A stretch of 64,000 nucleotides of DNA from Pseudomonas sp. NFR16 (lineage in GTDB: Bacteria; Pseudomonadota; Gammaproteobacteria; Pseudomonadales; Pseudomonadaceae). The translations under genes were made by a program, and so were the position numbers. The notes beneath the pieces are model-generated. The model was not told where the DNA came from. It did no database searches and worked only from the letters and a program-made list of their open reading frames with translations. Where the stretch lies: positions 186,001 to 250,000 of the forward strand of contig NZ_FNYJ01000005.1 of NCBI RefSeq assembly GCF_900108875.1. The letters run 5' to 3'. Positions 20,546-29,278 of this stretch are shown piece after piece; position 1 is the first letter of the stretch, and the number at the start of each line of letters is the position of its first letter.

Positions 20546-20784
20546 TGCAGGAACCTCGAAAGTGTCTACGGATGGCGCAGCGACGCAAGATACGGTCGCT
20601 TCCCGGCAATTGCAAAGCATACCCGCCCAACTGCCGTGCCCTGCGCCAAAAATCCGCTCGCTGGCAGCACGCATATACAGCAGTTGCGTCAAAGCCCCGC
20701 CGGACGGGAACTGTGGCGCATAGGCAATCTCACGGGTGGCCGGTATACTCGGGCGCAATTAATGCTTATACAAAGGATTTCGCC

Positions 20785-20946
20785 ATGAAGCGCCTGATTT
20801 CCTCCCTGGCCGCGCTCCTCGCTGTCGCGTGCCTGGTCTCTGCCTGCGGTCAAAAAGGTCCGCTGTACCTGCCCGACGATGATTCGTCCGATGGCAGCAG
20901 CCAGACCAAATCGCACTCGCACAAGCACCAGACCTCGACTTACTAG
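20785..20946 (+). CDS. lptM: LptM-like small lipoprotein (YifL)
   Basis: This 53-residue lipoprotein has a lipobox LVSAC (Cys at residue 22) followed by GQKGPLYLP, the LptM/YifL signature. In E. coli LptM assists disulfide maturation and assembly of the LptD-LptE LPS translocon in the outer membrane. It is followed by a low-complexity Ser/Lys/His tail. An AAAGGA lies upstream of the ATG at 20785. It is nine bases ahead of lysA and begins the lptM-lysA-dapF-DUF484-xerC-yigB cluster. Confidence 0.92.
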   Translation: MKRLISSLAALLAVACLVSACGQKGPLYLPDDDSSDGSSQTKSHSHKHQTSTY

Positions 20947-20955
20947 GAATCAGCC

Positions 20956-22203
20956 ATGGACGCCTTCAACTACCGCGACGGTGAGCTGTTCGCGGAGGGA
21001 GTTGCATTGTCTGCCATTGCCGAGCGCTTCGGTACGCCGACCTATGTCTACTCCCGCGCCCATATCGAGGCGCAATACCGCGCTTATGCGGATGCTCTGA
21101 GTGGCATGCCGCACTTGGTCTGTTTCGCAGTCAAAGCCAACTCCAATCTGGGCGTTCTCAATGTGCTGGCGCGTCTGGGCGCCGGGTTCGACATTGTTTC
21201 CCGTGGTGAGCTAGAGCGCGTGCTGGCCGCAGGTGGTCAGGCGGACAAGATCGTGTTTTCCGGCGTCGGCAAGACCCGCGATGACATGCGCCGCGCCCTA
21301 GAAGTCGGCGTGCACTGCTTCAACGTCGAATCCACCGACGAGCTGGAACGCCTGCAAGTGGTTGCCGCCGAAATGGGCGTCCGCGCGCCGATTTCCCTGC
21401 GCGTCAACCCGGACGTCGACGCCGGTACGCACCCTTACATCTCCACCGGTCTCAAAGAAAACAAGTTCGGCATCGCCATTGCCGACGCCGAAGACGTGTA
21501 CATCCGCGCCGCCCAGCTGCCGAACCTGGAAGTCATCGGCGTCGATTGCCACATCGGCTCTCAGCTCACCACGCTATCGCCATTCGTTGACGCGCTGGAT
21601 CGCCTGCTCGACCTGGTCGATCGCCTGAGCGAATGCGGCGTCCAGCTGCGCCACCTCGATCTGGGCGGTGGCCTGGGCGTACGTTATCGCGATGAAGAGC
21701 CGCCGCTGGCCGGCGATTACATCAAGGCCGTGCGCGAGCGTCTGGCAGGCCGCGATCTGGGGCTGATGTTCGAGCCAGGCCGCTTCATCGTCGCCAATGC
21801 CGGCGTGCTGCTGACCCGCATCGAATACCTCAAGCACACAGAGCACAAGGATTTCGCCATTGTCGACGCGGCCATGAACGACCTGATCCGGCCCGCGCTG
21901 TATCAGGCATGGATGGATGTGAAGGCCGTCAAGCCGCGCGATGGCGCAGCTCGCACCTACGACATCGTCGGCCCGATCTGCGAAACCGGCGACTTCCTGG
22001 CCAAAGAGCGCGAAATGGCGCTGGCCGAAGGCGATCTGCTAACCGTGCACTCCGCTGGCGCCTATGGGTTTGTCATGAGCTCCAACTACAACACCCGCGG
22101 CCGTACCGCTGAGGTGTTGGTCGATGGCGATCAAGCCTTTGAAGTGCGTCGTCGTGAAACCGTGACTGAGCTGTTTGCCGGCGAAAGCCTGCTGCCGGAG
22201 TAA
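20956..22203 (+). CDS. lysA: Diaminopimelate decarboxylase
   Basis: This 415-residue PLP enzyme converts meso-diaminopimelate to lysine. The Schiff-base lysine is K60 in CFAVKANSN. Also present are CHIGSQ, the glycine-rich phosphate loop LDLGGGLGVRY, EPGRFIVANAG, and CETGDFLA, whose Cys completes the second active site across the dimer. It is a fold III alanine-racemase-type barrel followed by a beta domain. It directly follows lptM and is close to dapF, which makes its substrate. Confidence 0.98.
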   Translation: MDAFNYRDGELFAEGVALSAIAERFGTPTYVYSRAHIEAQYRAYADALSGMPHLVCFAVKANSNLGVLNVLARLGAGFDIVSRGELERVLAAGGQADKIVFSGVGKTRDDMRRALEVGVHCFNVESTDELERLQVVAAEMGVRAPISLRVNPDVDAGTHPYISTGLKENKFGIAIADAEDVYIRAAQLPNLEVIGVDCHIGSQLTTLSPFVDALDRLLDLVDRLSECGVQLRHLDLGGGLGVRYRDEEPPLAGDYIKAVRERLAGRDLGLMFEPGRFIVANAGVLLTRIEYLKHTEHKDFAIVDAAMNDLIRPALYQAWMDVKAVKPRDGAARTYDIVGPICETGDFLAKEREMALAEGDLLTVHSAGAYGFVMSSNYNTRGRTAEVLVDGDQAFEVRRRETVTELFAGESLLPE

Positions 22204-22207
22204 TCCC

Positions 22208-23038
22208 ATGCTGCTGCGTTTTACCAAGATGCATGGGCTGGGCAACGACTTCATGGTGCTGGACCTTGTGAGCCAGCACGCGCACATCCTGCCCAAGCAT
22301 GCCAAGCAATGGGGCGATCGCCACACCGGGATCGGTTTCGATCAGTTGCTGCTGGTTGAGGCGCCGAGCAACCCGGACGTCGATTTCCGTTACAGAATCT
22401 TCAATTCCGACGGCTCCGAAGTCGAGCAGTGCGGCAACGGCGCGCGCTGCTTTGCCCGGTTCGTGCTGGACAAACGCCTGACCGCCAAGAAGCAGATTCG
22501 CGTCGAGACCAAAAGCGGCATCATCGAGCTGGACGTCCGCAACGACGGCCAGATCAGCGTCGACATGGGTGCGCCACGTCTGGTCCCTGCCGACATTCCG
22601 TTCGATGCACCGCAGCAGGCGACCAGCTACACGCTGGACGTCGAAGGCGAACGCGTCGAGCTGGCGGCCGTGTCGATGGGCAATCCCCATGCGGTCCTGC
22701 GCGTTTACGACATCAACAATGCGCCGGTGCACGCTCTGGGCCCCAAGATCGAAAACCATCCACGTTTTCCCGCACGGGTGAACGTGGGCTTCCTTCATGT
22801 CGTCGATCGTCAGCGCGCGCAGTTGCGCGTCTGGGAGCGCGGCGCCGGGGAAACCCAGGCCTGCGGCACTGGCGCCTGCGCTGCCGCGGTCGCCGCGATC
22901 AGTCAGGGCTGGATGGATTCACCCCTGTTGATCGACCTGCCCGGCGGGCGCCTGACCATCGAGTGGGCCGGCCCTGGTCATCCGGTGGTGATGACAGGCC
23001 CGGCCGTTCGGGTTTACGAAGGCCAAGTACGTCTATGA
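22208..23038 (+). CDS. dapF: Diaminopimelate epimerase
   Basis: This 276-residue cofactor-independent epimerase interconverts LL- and meso-diaminopimelate. Both active-site cysteines are present: C75 in EQCGNGARC and the second in ETQACGTGAC (about residue 219). KMHGLGNDF is the conserved start. Start is the ATG at 22208, four bases after the lysA stop; the frame is open further upstream inside lysA. Its product feeds peptidoglycan and lysine synthesis. Confidence 0.98.
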   Translation: MLLRFTKMHGLGNDFMVLDLVSQHAHILPKHAKQWGDRHTGIGFDQLLLVEAPSNPDVDFRYRIFNSDGSEVEQCGNGARCFARFVLDKRLTAKKQIRVETKSGIIELDVRNDGQISVDMGAPRLVPADIPFDAPQQATSYTLDVEGERVELAAVSMGNPHAVLRVYDINNAPVHALGPKIENHPRFPARVNVGFLHVVDRQRAQLRVWERGAGETQACGTGACAAAVAAISQGWMDSPLLIDLPGGRLTIEWAGPGHPVVMTGPAVRVYEGQVRL

Positions 23039-23051
23039 GTGAGCATATCCA

Positions 23052-23789
23052 ATGACCGACCAGCCTCAGACTTCAACCGACACGCCCGGCGCTCCTGACG
23101 CTGACAAAGCAGTGCCTGCCCTTGAAGCCGAGGCAGTCGCGGCCTGGCTGCAGCAACACCCGGATTTTTTCGCCGAGCACGACGAGCTGCTCACCAGCAT
23201 GCGCATCCCGCATCAGCGTGGGGACACGGTTTCGCTGGTGGAGCGTCAGCTGAAACTGCTGCGCGAGCGCAACATCGAGATGCGCCATCGGCTGTCGCAA
23301 TTGATGGACGTGGCGAGGGACAACGATCGCCTGTTCGAGAAAACCCGCCGCCTGATCCTCGACCTGATGGACGCTACAAGCCTGGAAGAAATCGTCATCG
23401 CTGTGGAAGACAGCCTTCGCCAGGAGTTTCAGGTGCCCTTCGTCAGCCTGATTCTGTTCAGCGACAACCCGATGACGGTAGGCCGCTGGGTGACCGGCGC
23501 CGATGCCCAGAAAGCCATCGGCGGATTGATCTCCGGCGGCAAAACCGTCAGCGGCGCACTGCGCGAGCATGAGCTGGAATTCCTGTTCGGCAGCGAACAG
23601 AGCAAGGAAGTCGGCTCGACCGCGATCGCAGCCCTCAGCCATCAAGGTCTGCACGGCGTGCTCGCCATCGGCAGCCGCGATCCGCAGCACTATAAAAGCT
23701 CGGTGGGCACGCTGTTCCTCAGCTACATCGCTGACGTGTTGAGCCGTCTGCTGCCGCGCTTCACCAATTCGCTGCGCTCGGTCCGCTAG
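23052..23789 (+). CDS. DUF484 (YigA-like) GAF-type protein
   Basis: This 245-residue protein has an N-terminal DUF484 region (AVAAWLQQHPDFFAEHDELL), a coiled coil (about 60-100) and a GAF-like C-terminal domain (about 105-240). It corresponds to E. coli YigA, which lies between dapF and xerC in the same order. Its role is unknown; a ligand-sensing or dimerisation role is plausible from the GAF-like fold. It starts 13 bases after dapF and ends two bases before xerC. Confidence 0.9.
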   Translation: MTDQPQTSTDTPGAPDADKAVPALEAEAVAAWLQQHPDFFAEHDELLTSMRIPHQRGDTVSLVERQLKLLRERNIEMRHRLSQLMDVARDNDRLFEKTRRLILDLMDATSLEEIVIAVEDSLRQEFQVPFVSLILFSDNPMTVGRWVTGADAQKAIGGLISGGKTVSGALREHELEFLFGSEQSKEVGSTAIAALSHQGLHGVLAIGSRDPQHYKSSVGTLFLSYIADVLSRLLPRFTNSLRSVR

Positions 23790-23791
23790 TC

Positions 23792-24697
23792 ATGGAACGG
23801 CAGCTGGATGCTTACTGCACGCACTTGCGCAGTGAGCGCCAAGTGTCGGGACATACGCTTGAGGCTTATCGCCGGGACCTGAGCAAGGTTCTGGCGTTTT
23901 GTGAAAAACACCACATCGACAGCTGGAAGGCGCTGGATATTCAGGCCATGCGCAGCCTCGTTGCGCGCCTGCATCAGCAGGGCCAGTCGTCGCGCAGTCT
24001 GGCGCGCCTGCTGTCTGCGGTGCGGGGCTTTTATCACTATCTGAACCGCGAAGGCATTTGCGATCACGATCCGGCCAACGGCCTGTCGCCGCCCAAAGGC
24101 GAACGCAGGCTGCCCAAGACACTCGACGCCGACCGCACGCTTCAGTTGCTGGAGGGTGGCGTGGAAGATGATTTCCTTGCGCGGCGCGATCAGGCGATTC
24201 TCGAACTGTTTTACTCCTCCGGGTTGCGCCTGTCCGAGCTGACAGGACTGAACTGCGAGCAGCTCGACTTGGCCGACGGCCTCGTCCAGGTGCTCGGCAA
24301 GGGCAGCAAGACGCGAGTGTTGCCGGTCGGCAAGAAAGCCCGAGAAGCGCTGGAAGAATGGCTGAAGCTGCGAGCGCTGGCCAATCCTCAGGACGATGCG
24401 GTATTCATAAGCCAGCAAGGCCGGCGCCTGGGGCCTCGCTCGATTCAACTGCGTGTCAAAGCCGCAGGCAAGCGCGAGCTGGGGCAAAACCTGCACCCGC
24501 ACATGCTGCGTCATTCTTTTGCCAGCCACCTGCTCGAGTCATCGCAAGACCTGCGTGCCGTGCAGGAACTGCTCGGGCACGCTGACATCGCCACGACCCA
24601 GATCTACACCCACTTGGACTTTCAGCACCTGGCCACGGTGTATGACAGCGCCCATCCAAGGGCCAAACGCAAAGGTTCTTCTGACAATGAGCATTAA
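23792..24697 (+). CDS. xerC: XerC site-specific tyrosine recombinase
   Basis: This 301-residue recombinase resolves chromosome dimers at dif together with XerD. The N-terminal core-binding domain (about 1-95) is followed by the catalytic domain with R146 in SSGLRLSEL, a Lys in GKGSKTR, HPHMLRHSFASHLL (His and second Arg), LGHADIATTQ and the nucleophilic Tyr in IYTH (about residue 277). Length and context (dapF-DUF484-xerC-yigB) are canonical. It is unrelated to the much larger recombinase at the right edge. Confidence 0.98.
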   Translation: MERQLDAYCTHLRSERQVSGHTLEAYRRDLSKVLAFCEKHHIDSWKALDIQAMRSLVARLHQQGQSSRSLARLLSAVRGFYHYLNREGICDHDPANGLSPPKGERRLPKTLDADRTLQLLEGGVEDDFLARRDQAILELFYSSGLRLSELTGLNCEQLDLADGLVQVLGKGSKTRVLPVGKKAREALEEWLKLRALANPQDDAVFISQQGRRLGPRSIQLRVKAAGKRELGQNLHPHMLRHSFASHLLESSQDLRAVQELLGHADIATTQIYTHLDFQHLATVYDSAHPRAKRKGSSDNEH

Positions 24698-25382
24698 GCT
24701 GATCACGTTCGATCTGGACGACACGCTGTGGGAAACCGCACCTGCGATCGTCGGCGCCGAAACCATGCTGCGCGAGTGGCTGGCTGAACACGCGCCGAAA
24801 CTGGGACCGGTGCCCGTTGAGCACTTGTGGGAAATCCGCTCCCGGCTGGTGGAGGCTGATTCGAGCTTCAAGCATCGCATCAGCGCACTGCGCCGCCGCG
24901 TGCTGTTTCACGCGCTGGAAGGCGCCGGATACGCCCACGCAGAGGCCCAGGACCTGGCGGATCAGGGTTTCGAAGTGTTTCTGCAAGGGCGTCACCAGCT
25001 GGATATCTTCCCGGAAGTCGTGCCGACGCTGGAAATCCTGGCCAAGTCCTACACTTTGGGCGTTGTGACTAATGGCAACGCCGACGTGCGTCGACTGGGT
25101 CTGGCCGACTATTTCGCCTTCGCGCTCTGTGCGGAGGATCTGGGCATCGGCAAACCGGACCCGGCGCCGTTTCTCGAAGCGCTCAAGCGCGGCAATGCCG
25201 ACCCGCGCCATGCCGTTCATGTGGGCGATCATCCTGGCGATGACATTGCCGGGGCGCAACAAGCGGGCTTGCGCGCGATCTGGTACAACCCGGGCGGCAA
25301 GGCGTGGGAAGCGGACGCATTGCCTGACGCGCAGATCAGCAGTTTGACGCAACTGCCCGATGTTCTGGCGCGCTGGGGATGA
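24687..25382 (+). CDS. HAD-family phosphatase (YigB-like)
   Basis: This 231-residue HAD hydrolase has motif I ITFDLDDTLW (nucleophile D10), motif II VVTNGNAD, a Lys in IGKPDPAPF, and motif IV HVGDHPGDDIAGAQQAG. In E. coli the gene in this place, yigB, encodes an FMN phosphatase; the same role is likely but unproven. The ATG at 24687 lies inside the last codons of xerC (11-base overlap), indicating translational coupling. The frame is open further upstream within xerC but not used. Confidence 0.9.
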   Translation: MSIKLITFDLDDTLWETAPAIVGAETMLREWLAEHAPKLGPVPVEHLWEIRSRLVEADSSFKHRISALRRRVLFHALEGAGYAHAEAQDLADQGFEVFLQGRHQLDIFPEVVPTLEILAKSYTLGVVTNGNADVRRLGLADYFAFALCAEDLGIGKPDPAPFLEALKRGNADPRHAVHVGDHPGDDIAGAQQAGLRAIWYNPGGKAWEADALPDAQISSLTQLPDVLARWG

Positions 25383-25469
25383 CGGGTTGGGGTTCTTCTC
25401 GAGGCGACAAACCATTTAAGTCATTGTGCAAGGGCTGGCAACCCGGTGCATCAAGCCATGGCACGGTGC

Positions 25470-25500
25470 AAAAAATGTGGGAGCGAGCTTGCTCGCGAAT
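25470..25500. repeat. Single REP element
   Basis: GTGGGAGCGAGCTTGCTCGC is a perfect core of the Pseudomonas REP family, downstream of the yigB-like gene. No inverted partner is seen next to it. Confidence 0.75.
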
Positions 25501-25596
25501 GGCCCGCAGGGCATCAAAGTAAGCATTCCAAGCTGAAATCCGAAAATCCAGAACCTCAAACCCGAGAAGCAAAACGCTGCCCTCAAACACCCGGCC

Positions 25597-25628
25597 AAAA
25601 AAAAGCCCGCAGCGACAGCGGGCCTCTT
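25597..25628. terminator. Bidirectional terminator between yigB and sutA
   Basis: GCCCGC-AGCGACA-GCGGGC is preceded by an eight-A run and followed by CTCTTT. On the minus strand this gives a hairpin with a U run, placed 26 bases after sutA; on the plus strand it can serve the yigB cluster. Confidence 0.85.
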
Positions 25629-25648
25629 TCAGCAGGTAGCCAACACCC

Positions 25649-25978
25649 TTAAATAGGGCGGCTGCCGTACTTGTTGTCAGGCTTCTTGGGCGGATCGGCG
25701 ACCACATTGGCCTCCACTTCCTGAATCTTGCCGCCACGCGCGAGGAATTCCTCCATTGCGCGAGCCAGAGCATCACGCTCTTTGTTTTTGGCTTCAACGC
25801 TGGGCAACTCATCGACCGAGACAGCGGCCTTGGCCTTGCCTTTGGCTGGCGTAGCCGCAGCTTCGGGGCTGTCTTCTATGTCCGCGACGTCGTCATCGGG
25901 AGCAGCAGCAAGCTCCTCACCGTCCTCTTCGTCTTCCAGACCGTCTTCAACCAGATCGTCGTTGTCATCGTCGCTCAT
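25649..25978 (-). CDS. sutA: SutA, RNA-polymerase-binding growth-arrest regulator
   Basis: This 109-residue protein is very acidic and probably disordered at the N-terminus (about 1-45). A short helical, basic core follows (AKNKERDALARAMEEFLARGGKI) and a conserved tail (DNKYGSRPI). SutA in P. aeruginosa binds RNA polymerase during slow growth and activates ribosomal and housekeeping promoters. Gene length and both ends match that protein as I recall it. The gene is monocistronic and ends at the bidirectional terminator. Confidence 0.9.
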   Translation of the reverse strand: MSDDDNDDLVEDGLEDEEDGEELAAAPDDDVADIEDSPEAAATPAKGKAKAAVSVDELPSVEAKNKERDALARAMEEFLARGGKIQEVEANVVADPPKKPDNKYGSRPI

Positions 25979-26071
25979 GTTCTACCTCATGACTTGCGAA
26001 AGCAGATTAGTTATAGCCCAGCTGCGCTTAATTTCTAAGACAGCCGGAAAAAATTCAACCACCGCCGACAA

Positions 26072-26503
26072 TCAGCGGTCTTGCCCCTCTCCCTGAAGGG
26101 TGGCGAGGACTTTACGCGCACCGCCTGCATCGCGATGCTCTCCTAAATAAACACCTTGCCAGGTTCCCATCGCCAGGCGCCCGTCCGTTACCGGTACTAG
26201 CAGCTGACAACCCAGCAGGCTGGCTTTGAAGTGCGCTGGCAGGTCGTCCGGACCTTCGTCATCGTGTTCATAACCGCCATTGCCCTGAGGCACCAGCCGG
26301 TTGAAGAAACGCTCGAAGTCGCGACGCACTGCCGGGTCGGCATTCTCATTGATGGTCAACGAGGCCGAAGTATGTTGCAGCCACAGGTGCAACAACCCAA
26401 CCCGACAATCCCTCAGACCCGGAAGGCCTGCAATGATCTCGTCGGTTACCAGATGAAATCCGCGAGGCCTTGCCCGCAGCGTGATTCTGGTCTGTTGCCA
26501 CAT
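26072..26503 (-). CDS. YjbQ family protein
   Basis: This 143-residue YjbQ/UPF0047 protein has the family motifs LHLWLQHTSASL, ENADPAVRRD and GTWQGVYLGEHRD, whose His and acidic residues line a metal-type site. The family shows weak thiamine-phosphate synthase activity in some members, hence the name secondary thiamine-phosphate synthase; the physiological role is unclear. Start at ATG 26503 gives the normal family start (WQQTRITLRAR). It is monocistronic, with sutA on the same strand downstream. Confidence 0.93.
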   Translation of the reverse strand: MWQQTRITLRARPRGFHLVTDEIIAGLPGLRDCRVGLLHLWLQHTSASLTINENADPAVRRDFERFFNRLVPQGNGGYEHDDEGPDDLPAHFKASLLGCQLLVPVTDGRLAMGTWQGVYLGEHRDAGGARKVLATLQGEGQDR

Positions 26504-26709
26504 ACGCTTCTCCGCCCTTCGGCGCGCATTCTAACGCGCTGAAAAAAAAAACAAAGCGTGCAATGAGTGACGTTTTCAACACGCCCGGAACACGGACAGC
26601 AATTGCAGCGCAAGACCTTGAATAAAGCCGCGACGACCCGAAAACGAGCACGCTTGCTGAAGGCTTGAACGCCTCTGCTGACCGATCTCCCTATCGACAA
26701 ACGCCAGAC

Positions 26710-26741
26710 AAAAAAATGCCCGGAGAACCGGGCATTTTTTT
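26710..26741. terminator. Bidirectional terminator after amtB
   Basis: ATGCCCGG-AGAA-CCGGGCAT is flanked by A and T runs of seven. It lies 11 bases downstream of the amtB stop on the minus strand. Confidence 0.92.
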
Positions 26742-26751
26742 ACAGCCGTGA

Positions 26752-28089
26752 TTACAAGTTGTAGCCACGCTCGTTGTGTTGCGCAAGGTCCAGACCCACC
26801 GCTTCTTCTTCCTCGGTGACACGCAGGCCCATGACCGCGTCCAGCACCTTGAGGATGATGAAGGTCACGATCGCGGTATAGATGATCGTGAAGCCTACGC
26901 CTTTGCATTGAATCCAGACTTGAGCGGCGATGTCGGTGACAGTACCGAAACCACCCAGCGACGGTGCTGCGAAGACACCGGTCAGGATCGCGCCGAGGAT
27001 ACCGCCGATACCGTGGACGCCGAAGGCATCCAGGGAGTCGTCGTAGCCCAGCTTGCGTTTCAGGCTGGTGGCGCAGAAGAAGCAGACCACGCCTGCAGCC
27101 AGACCGATGATCAGACCGCCCATCGGACCGACGGTACCGGCGGCTGGCGTAATGGCAACCAGACCGGCAACCACACCCGAGGCAATGCCCAGAGCGCTTG
27201 GCTTACCGTGGGTCAGCCACTCAGCGAACATCCAGCCCAGCGCAGCGGCGGCGGTGGCGATCTGGGTGACCAGCATTGCCATGCCGGCAGTGCCGTTGGC
27301 CGCAGCGGCGGAACCGGCGTTGAAACCGAACCAGCCTACCCACAACATCGCTGCGCCGACCAGGGTGTAACCCAGGTTGTGCGGAGCCATCGGAGTGGTG
27401 GGGAAACCTTTACGCTTGCCCAGTACCAGGCACGCTACCAGACCGGCCACACCGGCGTTGATGTGAACAACGGTGCCGCCCGCGAAATCGAGTACGCCCC
27501 AGTCCCACAACAGACCGCCCACGCCGCTCCAGACCATGTGCGCGATTGGCGCGTAGACCAGAGTGAACCAGATGGCCATGAAGATCAGCATCGCGGAGAA
27601 CTTCATGCGTTCTGCGAATGCACCGACGATCAGGGCCGGAGTGATGATTGCGAATGTCATCTGGAAGGTCACAAAGACAGCTTCCGGGAACAGAGCTGCA
27701 GCGCCGGTGATGCTTGAAGGGGTGACGCCTGCAAGGAACGCCTTCGACAGACCGCCCACGAAGGAGTTGAAATTAACGACGTTGGCTTCCATACCGGTGG
27801 TGTCGAACGCCATGCTGTAGCCGTAGACGACCCAGAGGATGCTGATCAGGCCGGTGATGGCGAAGCACTGCATCATTACCGAAAGAACGTTTTTCGAGCG
27901 GACCATGCCGCCGTAGAACAGCGCCAGGCCTGGAACGGTCATGAACAGAACCAGAGCTGTGGAAGTCAGCATCCAGGCGGTGTCGCCTGAGTTGAGTACA
28001 GGGGCTGCCACTTCGTCTGCCGCCATGGCCAGGCCAGGGGTTACGAGGGACAACAGGGCTCCTAGCCCTGCGAGTTGACGCAGAGTCAT
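26752..28089 (-). CDS. amtB: Ammonium transporter AmtB
   Basis: This 445-residue inner-membrane channel has a cleaved signal peptide (ending GLAMA) and eleven predicted membrane helices. Family motifs include FYGGMVRSKNVLS, the conserved twin-His region (FAGGTVVHINAGVAGL) and GFNAGSA. It imports ammonium as trimers and is blocked by GlnK when nitrogen is plentiful. It is co-transcribed with glnK (34 bases apart), the classic glnK-amtB arrangement. Confidence 0.97.
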   Translation of the reverse strand: MTLRQLAGLGALLSLVTPGLAMAADEVAAPVLNSGDTAWMLTSTALVLFMTVPGLALFYGGMVRSKNVLSVMMQCFAITGLISILWVVYGYSMAFDTTGMEANVVNFNSFVGGLSKAFLAGVTPSSITGAAALFPEAVFVTFQMTFAIITPALIVGAFAERMKFSAMLIFMAIWFTLVYAPIAHMVWSGVGGLLWDWGVLDFAGGTVVHINAGVAGLVACLVLGKRKGFPTTPMAPHNLGYTLVGAAMLWVGWFGFNAGSAAAANGTAGMAMLVTQIATAAAALGWMFAEWLTHGKPSALGIASGVVAGLVAITPAAGTVGPMGGLIIGLAAGVVCFFCATSLKRKLGYDDSLDAFGVHGIGGILGAILTGVFAAPSLGGFGTVTDIAAQVWIQCKGVGFTIIYTAIVTFIILKVLDAVMGLRVTEEEEAVGLDLAQHNERGYNL

Positions 28090-28122
28090 ATTGTTTTCTC
28101 CTGGGGCGTTGTGTTGGGCGGC

Positions 28123-28461
28123 TTAGATTGCGTCGGTATCGGTTTCGCCGGTACGGATGCGGATAGCCTGTTCCAGATTGACCACGAAGATCTTTCCGTC
28201 ACCGATCTTGCCGGTGTTGGCCGCTTTGGTTATCGCTTCGATAACGCGGTCCAGATCCTTGTCATCAATCGCAACATCGATCTTCACCTTGGGAAGGAAG
28301 TCGACTACATATTCCGCACCGCGATACAGCTCGGTGTGGCCTTTCTGACGTCCGAAGCCTTTGACTTCAGTTACCGTGATGCCCTGCACGCCGATTTCGG
28401 ACAACGACTCGCGTACGTCGTCCAGCTTGAACGGCTTGATGATGGCAGTGACTAGCTTCAT
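28123..28461 (-). CDS. glnK: PII nitrogen regulatory protein GlnK
   Basis: This 112-residue PII protein (MKLVTAIIKPFKLDDVRESL) has Y51 in the T-loop (RGAEYVVDF), the uridylylation site, and the B/C-loop TGKIGDGKIF that binds ATP/ADP. It senses 2-oxoglutarate and glutamine status and regulates AmtB and the Ntr pathway. Start is ATG 28461 with GGGAGAAAG upstream; the frame is open another 37 codons but homology begins at this Met. NtrC/sigma-54 control is usual for the family; I could not find a clean sigma-54 site here. Confidence 0.98.
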   Translation of the reverse strand: MKLVTAIIKPFKLDDVRESLSEIGVQGITVTEVKGFGRQKGHTELYRGAEYVVDFLPKVKIDVAIDDKDLDRVIEAITKAANTGKIGDGKIFVVNLEQAIRIRTGETDTDAI

Positions 28462-28874
28462 GAAACTTTCTCCCGAATTGGTGGACTTGCCCCAGGAAAA
28501 CAAACCCGACTCAAGTCTAAGCGCAGTGTCTGGCTTTGTAACGCGTCGATGGCCCGAAACAGACCTGACCAACTCCAGAAAACCGCTTCTGACGAAACAC
28601 TTCCCCGCTCCGCCTGCCGCACTGCATTCGTCACAGCGACTGCATCAGTGCATGGGTCATAAGCCACTAAGCAGAAAGCTTGCCATTTCGTGAAATCCCG
28701 CGAATTACGGCGCGTTGATCGCAGTCATGCACGTATAGATCGCCACCATGCATTGTGCCCGCACAACAACAGTGCGCACGTGCACGACTCGATGCGCGAA
28801 AACCGTGCAACATTTCCAGGGCAAAAAGACTGTAGACGCTGCGTGCTACACTGCCGCCCATCTGATTCTGGAAT
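28462..28874. other. Divergent regulatory interval glnK / ubiK
   Basis: This 413-base interval holds the promoters of glnK (minus) and ubiK (plus). I looked for a -24/-12 sigma-54 element upstream of glnK and found only imperfect matches with wrong spacing. Short frames here look like noise. No repeat or RNA gene is recognised. Confidence 0.4.
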
Positions 28875-29144
28875 ATGACCATGCTCGCGCCCAAAGCTTT
28901 TCTCGATGCCCTGAGCGGCCACGCCTCGCGTCTGTTCAACGGCGAAACCCCGGTCCCACGCAATGAGTTCGAAACCCAGTTCAAGGCGCTGCTCCAGAGC
29001 GGCTTCAGCAAGCTCGATCTGGTCAGCCGGGAAGAATTCGACAGCCAGATGATCGTCCTTGCCCGCACCCGTGCCCGACTTGAGGCACTGGAAGCAAAGA
29101 TGGCTGAACTGGAAGCGCAACTGGCGGCGCAACCGAAGGAGTGA
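28875..29144 (+). CDS. ubiK: UbiK, ubiquinone biosynthesis accessory factor (BMFP domain)
   Basis: This 89-residue protein is made of LAPKAFLDALSGHASRLF, an amphipathic region that binds membranes, then FKALLQSGFSKLDLVSREEFD and a coiled coil (ARTRARLEALEAKMAELEAQL) that trimerises. UbiK works with UbiJ in aerobic ubiquinone synthesis. The start could also be the ATG at 28881. In other pseudomonads comM follows directly on the same strand; here a type III secreted protein gene on the opposite strand lies between them. Confidence 0.92.
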   Translation: MTMLAPKAFLDALSGHASRLFNGETPVPRNEFETQFKALLQSGFSKLDLVSREEFDSQMIVLARTRARLEALEAKMAELEAQLAAQPKE

Positions 29145-29278
29145 TGCCAAGACATGCACCGGCGCGGCCGGGCATGTCGGTGTGTTCAAGCGCAGTGCGC
29201 CACGCGTCGAGCCTGCGCCGTTATGGTCGTTCCCGCGTGGCTCATGATCGCTCAAGCCGCCAATTGCGGGGCCTCGCC

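Noticed and set aside
23792..24697. xerC as an island integrase
   Set aside because: It lies in its conserved chromosomal operon with dapF and yigB and is 6 kb outside the island border.
28462..28700. Sigma-54 promoter for glnK
   Set aside because: Candidate TGGC and TGCA pairs are present but none has the required 10-base GG-to-GC spacing, so I did not list one.
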